NCBI GenBank assembly: GCA_030704615.1
Contig: CM060732.1
Span: 69,173,053-69,237,052 of the forward strand
DNA: 64,000 bases
Origin: Takakia lepidozioides
Lineage: Eukaryota > Streptophyta > Takakiopsida > Takakiales > Takakiaceae
Direction of reading: 5' to 3'
A program made the translations under genes and the position numbers. This document shows, in pieces, positions 45,561 to 54,469 of the stretch (position 1 is its first letter; every line of letters starts with the position of its first letter). The notes under the pieces were generated by a model that saw nothing but the letters and a program-made list of their open reading frames with translations, did no database searches and was not told the origin of the DNA.

Positions 45561-45924
45561 TCAATGGTCTCTCTGCCTACCGAGACGGTACAGGCAGTGA
45601 GTGGGGGCGAGCATATGAGGACCACGGGGTGCATGCATCCATGGCACACGTGGGAGGTGCTCGAGGTTCAGAGGGAGTTGGCAGCCAAGGCGGCTGTGAT
45701 GGATGAGGTTGGGGATTCTTCTCGGTTGAGGAGGTCCTCAAGGATGAGATGATGGGGCAGGATGAGGCCTTGTCATTGACTGAGCAGGTAGGGAGTACTG
45801 CTCAAGAGGTTGCAGCATAGCAACCACGGGACGCGTCCTCTACCTCTAAGCCCACTGGACTTAAGGTTGTAGTTACGGAGGACAATTGGGAGCCTGACAT
45901 TGGACCCATTGTCACCGGAGAGAG

Positions 45925-46900
45925 AGACGACGTATACGGCGGTTCCTGAGGGCTTACAGGAATTGCTTTGCCTTCAGTTTGAAGGACTTGGGAGCACTGA
46001 AGGGTCAAGAGATCCGTATTGAGTTGGCCACTGACACGCCAATCTTTCGGAGACCCTATAGATACAGTGACATGGAGAGGTCTTTGATTCAGATGAGGAC
46101 TCAAGATCTCTGGGAGGCAGGTTTGGTGGAGCTCTCTGGTGGAGAGTATGCTTCAGCCACAGTGATGCCAGCCAAGAAGGATGTCTATGGCAATTGGACG
46201 GAGAGACGTATGTGCGGTGATTACCGGCCTGTAAATCGTCAGACCAAGTCCGATAAGTATGCCATGCCAACACCAGAGGAGATCTTTGATGCCATCGGGC
46301 ATGCTAAGGCCTTTAGCACTTTGGATTTACGATCCGGATATCACCAGTTGCCAATCAAGGAGGCGGACAAGCAGAAGACGGCATTCTGGGGGATCAATGA
46401 GCACGGCAAGGATTGCCTATATCAGTGGCGGTTCTTACCATTTGGGCTTAAGAATGCTCCTGCAGAGTTTCAGAGAGTCATGGATAGGATTCTAGCAGGG
46501 GTGGACTTTGCTCGGTGCTACATAGATGACATCATCATCTTTAGTGTTACGATGGAGGAGCATGAGAGACACCTTCAGGTGGTATTGGAGCGCTTGAGAG
46601 CGCACGGATTGAAGTTGCATCCGGGGAAGTGCAAGTTTTTCCACAACCAGATTGAGTATCTGGGTCACATGATATATCCTGGAGGATTGGGGGTACAGCA
46701 GACTAAGGTAGAGGCCATTGCACAAATTCCACGCCCCACGGATGTGAGCCGAGTTCGAGCTTTCATGGGGTTGGCAAACTATTATAGACGGTTTGTCAAG
46801 GGATTTAGTACCATTGCAAAGGCTCTAACCAAGCTGACCAAGGTGGACAGGAGTGGCAGTGGGAAGATGAGCAGGAACGAGCTTTTCAAGAGCTCAAGGC
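45925..46900 (+). pseudogene. reverse transcriptase of the DNMT-gypsy element
   Basis: Preceded by FLRAYRNCFAFSLKDLGALK, then EIRIELATDTPIFRRPYRYS, a long open frame 45979-46908 with FSTLDLRSGYHQLPIKEADK, FLPFGLKNAPAEFQRVMDRI and the catalytic CYIDDIIIF (about 46515-46541). The thumb has LKLHPGKCKFFHNQIEYLGH and VRAFMGLANYYRRFVKGFS. Complete apart from frame joins at both ends; the polymerase residues are all present. Confidence 0.93.
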
Positions 46901-47340
46901 GAGGTTGACCTCGGCGCCTATCTTGAGACGACCTATCAGGGGGCGTCCCTTTCAGCTGCATACGGATTGGAGCATGCTGGGGCTTGGAGCGGTGCTCACA
47001 CAGGTGGATGATGAGGGAAGAGAGTTCGTAGTGGCTTACGCTAGCCGCTCGAACAACGCTGCAGAGGCTAAGTACAGCTCATATGAGGGAGAGTGCTTAG
47101 CTGCAGTGTGGGCCGTGGCACACTTCAGGTGCTATCTATACGGCAATCTTTTCACCCTTGTCACGGATCACCAGCCACTCAAGTGGTTGATGGAGTCAGA
47201 CAAGCTTACGGGGAAGCTTGCACGGTGGGCACTTATACTCCAGGAGTATGACTTTCAGGTTGTGCATCGACCGGGTTTGGTCAATCGGGATGCGGATGGA
47301 TTGAGTCGCAATCCATGCATGAGCCAGCAGGATGACACTG
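46901..47340 (+). pseudogene. RNase H domain of the DNMT-gypsy element
   Basis: Frame change from RT, then RPFQLHTDWSMLGLGAVLTQ (first catalytic Asp), YSSYEGECLAAVWAVAHFRC (Glu), LVTDHQPLKWLM (Asp) and VNRDADGLSRNP. A complete gypsy-type RNase H. Confidence 0.9.
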
Positions 47341-47371
47341 GAGCTCGTGGCATGGTGAGACGGACGAGGAG

Positions 47372-48510
47372 ATGGTGCCGGGATGGCACGCATCTGCATT
47401 TTTGTGTATCTTGGCATCGGGAGGTCAGATTGGACCTACAACAGGGATGACTGTAGACGGAGTGTCTGAGGACCCTGAGGCTAGTGATGAGCTAGGTGGT
47501 GCCAGAGATATACATGAGGATTCGGCTGTGTTGGACTACCTCCGCACGGGAGACACGGCAGCCATTGTGACTGCCAGGGAGAGGGATCGGATCCTGCAAC
47601 GAGCCAAGAGGTTCAAGTGGGAGGGGATACACCTACTTCGAGTGTGGGAGGATGGTCGGGTGAGGATTGTGCCTCACCCCACACAGCGTGCACGGTTAGT
47701 GCGGCATGCCCATGAGGAGTTGGGGCATTTTGGAGTGCGACGCACTCACAGTTTACTGCAGGGGCAGTATTGGTGGCGTGGTATGCATACAGAGGTGCAA
47801 CAGTTGTGGCTAGGTGCATGGTGTGTGACAGGGTGCGTGCTTCATTCAACGCCCCTACACCACAGTTGCATCCTTTACCTATCATGGGATTGGGCTACAG
47901 GTGGAGTCTTGACTTCGCAGGACCGTTGCCACTGACTATGCGCCACCACAGATATGTGTTGGTGATGGTGGAGCACTTCTCCAAGTGGATTGAGTTGGTT
48001 CCATTGCCTGACAAGGCTAGTGAGGGGGCTGCGTATGCATTCTTGGATCGTGTGCTTAGCCGATTTGGTGCTCCAGCTGAGGTACTCACGGACCAAGGGA
48101 GAGAGTTCTTGGGGGAGTTTCAGGCTTTGTGTGATAAAGCCTTGATAGACCACCGCACCACTTCTCGGGATCATCCTGAGGCCGATGGCTTAGCAGAGAG
48201 AGTTGTTCAGACGGTGAAGAGGGGTTTGCGCAAGTATGGCTTGCAGAAGGGACACCTAGGAGATTGGGATCTTCAGGTTCCTTGGTTAGCCATGGGCTAC
48301 AGGTTCAGCAAACAAGCATCACTTGCCTCCTTCTCACCATATTTCCTTCTCTTTGGCCGAGAGCCGGATTTGCCTGCAGCCATTCGTAGGGACACTGCTC
48401 AAGTCCTTAACCTTGACGATCCGGACGTGTGGGTACGTGCATGTGATCAGCGTGCAGAGTTGTTCAAGAAAGTCATGCCCATGGCTTTGAGAACCTTGCC
48501 ATTGCACAGC
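47372..48510 (+). pseudogene. integrase of the DNMT-gypsy element
   Basis: The HHCC domain reads VRHAHEELGHFGVRRTHSLL and, after a frame change near 47800, VARCMVCDRVRASFN. The core is WSLDFAGPLPLTMRHHRYVL (D), EVLTDQGREFLGEFQALC (D) and HPEADGLAERVVQTVKRGLR (E), so the D-D-E triad is whole. A frame change near 48500 precedes the C-terminal beta-barrel (FSPGDYVYLQQTAP). Confidence 0.9.
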
Positions 48511-48521
48511 ACCGTGATACG

Positions 48522-48950
48522 TTGAGGTATGCCACTATACGTGGTGGAGGATATCGTCCTGGGGTTCGGAGGTTTAGCCCTGGTGACTATGTTTATTTGC
48601 AGCAGACTGCTCCTACGACTCTGGATGTTACTGCAGGGCGTGTTATTCTGAGGGTTCGAGAGGTGTTGCCCTCAGGGGTCCTGATCTTGGAGGGTCGGGA
48701 TGGCATGACTTGGAAGGACCATGTGCGTAATTGTGCGCCATGTCACCTTCCCAATGTCGATGGCAGAGTTGACCCAAACTTGGCAGTGGTACCTGCAGGT
48801 TTGAGGTGCATGCTCTGTGGGTCTGCCAAAGGGGCAGCCACCATGCTGGTGTGTGATCGATGCTCAAGGGGTTGGCATATGGGATGCTTGACACCACCTC
48901 TTGAGAAGGTTCCTGACGGAGATTGGTTGTGTCCACACTGCTTGGGATAG
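48522..48950 (+). pseudogene. integrase tail fused to a PHD finger
   Basis: The integrase C-terminal barrel (GDYVYLQQTAPTTLDVTAGR) is followed by a PHD finger at about 48808-48947. It runs CMLCGSAKGAATMLVCDRCS, then RGWHMGCLTPPLEKVPDGDW and LCPHC: Cys4-His-Cys3 spacing with the conserved Trp two residues before the last CxxC. The finger ends the polyprotein (stop 48948-48950). PHD fingers read histone H3 tails. Here it occupies the place where chromoviruses carry a chromodomain, so it could direct insertion. The ~40 codon domain is intact. Confidence 0.9.
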
Positions 48951-49210
48951 TGGCAGTGGACATGACTGGAGGCAGCTAACAAGACATGGGAGGCCAAGCT
49001 CATAGGAGTCAATACATGAGATCCCAAGCTCAAGTTCACAGGTTGCAAGACGGCGACTAACGATGGGGCAACTCTTGCACCCGGCCTCTTGATCTATCGA
49101 GTTTGAGTGTAGTAGGGATAGTGGTGGAGGACTTAGTGAGGCTATGGTCACTATCACATCTTGTGGCTACCTGGACTTAGAGGGACCTAAGCACCAGCTA
49201 GGGGGGCGAT

Positions 49211-49913
49211 TGTGTGGACTAGTGACTGCCATAGTGGGCAGCGTAGTGGCAGCCTAGTGACTGACTAGTTGTAGCCTAGTGGTTGGACTAGTGGCTGGAC
49301 TAGTGGTAGACTAGTGGTATACTAGTGTGTGGTGTGCACATGTGTTGTGTGGTTTTGGACAGCGATGTAGTTGTGTAGCGATATGTATGCGCACGACAGC
49401 TGTCAAGTTATTTTACCACTAGTGTGAAACTAGCTAGGAAATAGCTAGCTTTTACATATTGACATTTGGGATTGGCCCAAGTGTCAATCCAGGGGTCAAG
49501 GCAGATTTAGGCCTGGAGTGGTTATCTTCACGGCAAGCGCGGGAGGCTCATCTTTCTCGAGTTGAGCCTCACCGCGCCTAGCTATGGCGCCGTAGTGTGG
49601 ATTCCCCATGGCGTGGGGTGCACTTGGCTTGACTTGTATTTGAGTGATGAGGTTATATATGCATGAGTTTATGCTTCAGCTTTGTGAGCTCGCATGAGCT
49701 TGTGCTTGTATTCTTCTTCTTTATCATTGTGTGGACTAGTGACTGCCATAGTGGGCAGCGTAGTGGCAGCCTAGTGACTGACTAGTTGTAGCCTAGTGGT
49801 TGGACTAGTGGCTGGACTAGTGGTAGACTAGTGATATACTAGTGTGTGGTGCACATGTGTTGTGTGGTTTTGGACAGCGATGTAGTTGTGTAGCGATATG
49901 TATGCGCACGACA
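49211..49913 (+). repeat. 3' terminal structure B-A-B of the DNMT-gypsy element
   Basis: B1 49211-49398 (TGTGTGGACTAG to CGCACGACA), two bases, A copy 2 49401-49726, one base, B2 49728-49913. B1 and B2 are nearly identical. B1 directly follows a purine tract (GGGGGGCGAT). No B copy is seen at the 5' end. Either the LTR was rearranged or A inserted into a tandem LTR. Confidence 0.75.
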
Positions 49914-49917
49914 AGAG

Positions 49918-50841
49918 AGTTGAACTGAAATGCCATTACTTCATCCCATTGTGGAGTCCCAACAGCATATCCAAAGCACCCTGCATGCACCTTCCGAATC
50001 CAACCAAGGAGCTGTATGCAAGTATGCAGTTCCCTCTGGGAGTTCAAGTGGGTGTAGGCGCTTTTCCTTAGGTCGATGATAATGACGCTCCAGTGGCACC
50101 TTCAATGTAAAAATGAACATGCCCGACAATTTCATTAGTCCCAAGCCCAACAGACTCTGCAGACCAATAGACCAACATACTCGGCTGTCCACATGGCCAA
50201 ATGCCTAGCAGACAAAGTACTCGAACAGATGCAACGGACTAGCAGTCTAGCAGACCAACAGTCCAAGAGTGCAGGAGTCCAACAGACCATCACGTCCAAT
50301 TCACACGAGAGTCGAACAGACCATGACAGGGCCTGCACACACAGAAGACTGGGCATTTAGCAGACTCCAAAATGTGCAACCAGTCCGTCGGGTCTTACCC
50401 TTGCAAGACCGGCACCAACATATGAGTGCAGTCTTTAATGTCTTTGTCAAGTCGCGCAGGAGTCAAGGCACCATCAAGGTTTGCCACCAAAGTTTCGCGT
50501 GGGGCTGTGTCGAAAGTCTGGAAAACAGACCACGTTGACGTTGGCAAAAGAGCGACAGTGCCATACGTCCTCGAGTCTAGGGTGTTCTCGAAAAAACGAC
50601 ACCAGACATCCAAAAATTTGTTCGAGCACTCCGACTCAACCACGTTCAGTGCTTTCATGTCTTCCGGCGCAATGCCACATCGGAACCGCGAGTCTCCTTC
50701 GAAAAAATACACCATGCTATTCCCAGCGGCTATATGTATGGACATCAATCGCCAAAATCGACTTTCAATCCTGCACATACAGTCAGACCCCACCAAGACA
50801 CCACTCATTTCATAAAGTCCAAAAACATCAGTCTGCTGCAC
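49918..50841 (-). pseudogene. Ulp1-type SUMO protease, catalytic His region and upstream exon
   Basis: Exon 50841-50399 ends KDCTHMLVPVLQG. The intron is 50398-50100 (GTAAGA to AAG). Exon 50099-49918 reads CHWSVIIIDLRKSAYTHLNS and on to GTPQWDEVMAFQFNSL, where the gypsy element cuts it; the rest is at 38546-38320. The His of the C48 triad is in CHWSV, and Gln and Cys lie in the distal part. The position normally held by Asp (usually xDS) reads HLNS, so the triad Asp appears to be Asn. Ulp1 proteases remove SUMO from proteins. It belongs to the MULE and is convergent with the transposase. Confidence 0.82.
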
Positions 50842-52300
50842 AGTCTTAGCAGACCGATGAGGGGACCTGAATTACCAGAAAGTCCAAAAACCGAAGTCAA
50901 GACAGACTCTTAGCAGACCAACTCTTAGCAGACCGACCAACAGACCCGACAATCGGACAGTGGATAGTGGACATTCGGACAATGGACTGCATTGTCACAG
51001 CAGACCAAACAATAGACCTGACATTCGACAAAGTCGACAAACACAACTGTGGGGCACAATCATAGCAGACCGAGTAGAGGCCTCACAAGACTACAGACAA
51101 GACGCCAGTAGACTGCCAGAAGATACATACCTGCAAAGGCAACTTTAAGATAACACGACCAAGCAGCAGACACATATGACTTACTTCTTCGACGCAAGTA
51201 ACTCTGCCACATCCTTGTCCATGTCCAAACACAATCAGCGGTCCTTGTTCATAAACACATCAGACTTGCCTTTCCTAGCTGGTCTCTTTTGAACATGACC
51301 CTCTCCAGTCTCCTTGACCGCCTCAATGACTGGACGTTTTTGGGCTTTTCCTCTTTTTGCTCGAACGGAGGTGCTCTCTACCGCAATGCCTGGGACGACT
51401 AGCCCAGACTGCCGCAATATTGCAGTTCTGCTGCGCAACAGAAGAATGTAAGTCGGTTTGTTGACACTTGCCGGTCCAATCCTTGCAGCCTCATGAATGG
51501 CATGCGTTGAACTAACACGAGAATCGGGCGGTGTGAGCAGACCGCCTGTCTTTGTCGTTGACCCAACATTAGCAGGAGCATGAGCAGACGGAGACGGCAA
51601 AGACAAAGTCTAGTTGCGGACGTCCTCAACTATCGCCTCATGGAAACTCTCATGGGCGGGCTGTACAACAGTCTGCTGGAAGGACTGTTGAGTAGCCGCA
51701 TTGGATGGGTCAACTGCAATCTCCCCAATAGTCTGTTGGACATACTTTGAAGAAGTCTCCTTGGAAAACTCAAGTGCAGTCATCTGTTCAATCTGCTGGG
51801 GAGGGTCTGCTGTAGTCTGCTGGGAAGTGTTTGCTGCAGTCTGTTGGGGGTGTGTCTGCTGAAGTTACCCGGACAGAGTCATGTGCAGTCTGGTGGGCAG
51901 GGCCTGCTTCTGCAGTCACCTGGGCAGACTCATGCGCAGTCTGGTGGGACGGGTATGCTGCTGCTGTCACCTTGGCAGACTCATGCGCAGTCTGGTGGGC
52001 AGGGTCCGCTGCTACAGTCCCCTGGGCAGACTGGTGGGTAGAGTCTGTTGCAGTCTTCTGGGCAGACTCTCTCAGCTGGGCAGTCACCTCGGCGGTGTCT
52101 TGTGTTGTCTGCTGACCAGAGTCTTGTGAACTCGTCTGAGAAGACTTGTGTGTAGTCTCTTGGGCAGAGTATTGTACCAGCAGACTATCAATTTTACCAT
52201 CAAGTAAGCCTGCTGATAGAACAGACTCGGGGTTGAAAGTGGTGGGAAGGGTGCAATCAGAGACATGTAGAGCCGGGTTTGCTGGACTTCCCTCATTGGA
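50842..52300 (-). other. low-complexity MULE region, possible linker exons
   Basis: 50842-51170 is a CAGAC-rich non-coding tract. 51606-51190 is open on the minus strand with a basic segment (RAKRGKAQKRPVIEAVKETG). 52087-51788 is open and encodes a repeat of the type AHQTAHESAQVTA with a 45-51 bp period. These could be linkers of the Ulp1-containing gene, but no splice assignment is secure. Confidence 0.35.
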
Positions 52301-52306
52301 TTCTGC

Positions 52307-54231
52307 TTATCGGTCTATGATGCGGTTTACTGGTCTACAGGTCGGTTCGCTCACTTCAAATTCATCGATGACTCTCGCCAATGAACGAACAAAGACAGGG
52401 CTAAGCTCAAAAGTCATACGGGATGATGGATACTGAGGATTTACCAAGGTCATAGTTACATCGTATGGGCCAAAGTGTGTGGGAGAACTTATCCGGCGGG
52501 GGAAAGTCGATTCTGGCACCATTGACAAAGGGTTGGCAGACATTAAAAAGCTGGGTTTGGCAGATGATGTCCGTTTAAATTGGGTCAAATCAGACATCCA
52601 CTGTTGGTCAGACCGTTGAATGTGCCATTGTCCCGTTATAACAGACTCAGTAACAAATGTTGTGGGCAAGTCATGGATGACAGTCTGTGGAGGACAGTTT
52701 GTGGAGGGTACTGTTTGGCAGACTCCACTGAGGTCTGCTGTGAGGTCTTTTGGGTCTTCTGGCCATGCTGGTTTGCAATGGGAGTGTCCTTTTCAGTGTC
52801 ATCCTGAGTCTTCTGTTCAGTCTGTTTACGAGTCTCCTGGTCACACGCGTCTTGAGACTCCACGGTAATCTGCTGATTTCCCAAGGCAGTCTCCTCCATG
52901 ACATGTCTTGTCTGCTCAATTTCCATGCCAGTCTGCTGAGACTCCAAACTAGTCTGCTGAGACTGCATACCAGTCCGCTGAAAATCCCCGGCAGTCTCCT
53001 GAGACCTCCCCCCAGCCTGCTGGACCTGGCCAGCCTTACGGACAGTCCCCTGGTTTTCATGACCCTGCACAGCCAGGACAACCTCTCTGGCAGCCCTGGC
53101 AAGGGAGTCGAAAGCACTCAGCAAGCGATTTCCAGGTCCCGATGTCCGCCCTGCATGCAACACAAAAAACGATATAAACACATGCGGTGGAGGATCGGCG
53201 GGGGGGAAGCAGTGAATGAGACAGAGGAGCACGCAAGTACCTTCCAGCAGATTTCCAACGAGTCCGATGTCCTTAATTTGGCGGTCCAGTAGTGCGGAAT
53301 CAAGGTGGGCAAGCGCGGAACTGCGGTCGTGATGCGGCGTTCCAGACCACAATACTCTGAACACGTCTGGTTTGAGCAAGACAATGTCAAACACAACACG
53401 CTCCATTACATACAAGAACCACAACATAGCCTCATCTACAACAGACTCTTGTGCTTGTGATCCATCTGTAACAGACTCTCTTGCCTGTGATCCATGTAGG
53501 AAGTCTTGCCGAAGAGTGGGCAAGTCCTTCAGCAACTTCTTGTATGATGTGAAATTTCCAAATTGCATCCACCGATGCTGCAGGAACGATGATGCCATCC
53601 GGTCAAAGTGGACCGCACTCACTGCGGACAAGTGCTTCTTGTAGACACCGAACATTGGGTGTGCCATAGCCATATGCCGCACCTCCTCCGGGCGAGGGTC
53701 ATCCATAAGGAGGAGCTGAAAAAGGAGTGGCGGTTCATTTCCTTCACTCAAAGAAGAAACAGCAACTTTCCCTGCTTGCTCCAGAACATGGTTGGCTTCT
53801 TCCGTAGTATACTCCATGGAATAGAGATAAGGGACAAAAGGCCACCTCCGGCCCGTTACAATGTGGTGCAGGTCACTGTACCAGTCCACATGGGCACTTG
53901 TGTCACCAATCTTGAAGCGGGGAAGTTTAGGATCCTCTGCGTTCTTCGGCGCCACCGGTAACGGCGATCTCCACACCCCAAAAATGCCCACAGTGGAGGG
54001 GAAATGGGCATAGACTTCACCCTGTCCAATTGGCCCAGTCTCAGGTATGAGGTCTGCTGAGGCGTGCTTCGATCTGCCCAGGTGCGAGGAGTTCTGTTCA
54101 TGATTGCTGGCGTGTGCTTCACTGTGGTTTGGTGTGATGAGGTCTGCTAGGGTCTCTTGAGGTATGTTGTGGTCTGCTGTGGTCTCCTGAGGAGTGATGA
54201 AGTCAGCGGTCTGCTGGAGGGGACCTGCCAA
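52307..54231 (-). CDS. hypothetical MULE-encoded protein with Gln-Gln-Thr repeats
   Basis: A frame of 531 codons runs 54231-52636. Residues about 70-330 look like a folded helical domain (GVWRSPLPVAPKNAEDPKLP, WYSDLHHIVTGRRWPFVPYL, FLQHRWMQFGNFTSYKKLLK). An in-frame GT-AG intron may remove about 90 bp at 53235-53150. The C-terminal third repeats QQT/SQQT words (SLESQQTGMEIEQTR) because the DNA carries the CAGCAGACT motif. Past its end another frame (52669-52307) continues with FGPYDVTMTLVNPQYPSSRM, so a frameshift or intron lies near 52650. No family recognised. It lies upstream of Ulp1 on the same strand and may be the N-terminal part of one large protein. Confidence 0.5.
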
Positions 54232-54469
54232 CTCCGTGTCAAGTTTGTTTATGGCGGCTGCTGATCCGGGCTATTTCATCATGTACTCGCGAACCCGCTG
54301 CACTTCAAGCCGCACCTCACGCACTTGCAAAGGAGGTTCCTGACGTGGCGTCCGCCAAGTTGATATGACTTTGCGAATAGACTGAGCTGTGTGCTATGCA
54401 GCAAAAGGAAAATGAGCTTCATCGAACAGACCGGATCCATTCGACTGAGTGAATTTAATAACACTCAGT

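Larger units (their letters stand above)
38547..49913 (+). mobile_element. Ty3/gypsy element with DNA methyltransferase and PHD finger, nested in the MULE
   Basis: 11,367 bp, starting TGTCAAG and ending CGACA, flanked by a 4 bp duplication AGAG (38543-38546, 49914-49917) within a Ulp1 exon. Order: terminal repeat A, a leader with a minisatellite, gag, two CCHC knuckles, protease (LLDSGA), C5 methyltransferase, RT, RNase H, integrase, PHD finger. The two A repeats differ by about two positions in 327 bp, so the insertion is recent. Even so, the coding sequence is spread over about ten frame changes. A purine tract (AGGGGGGCGA) precedes 49211. Confidence 0.92.
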
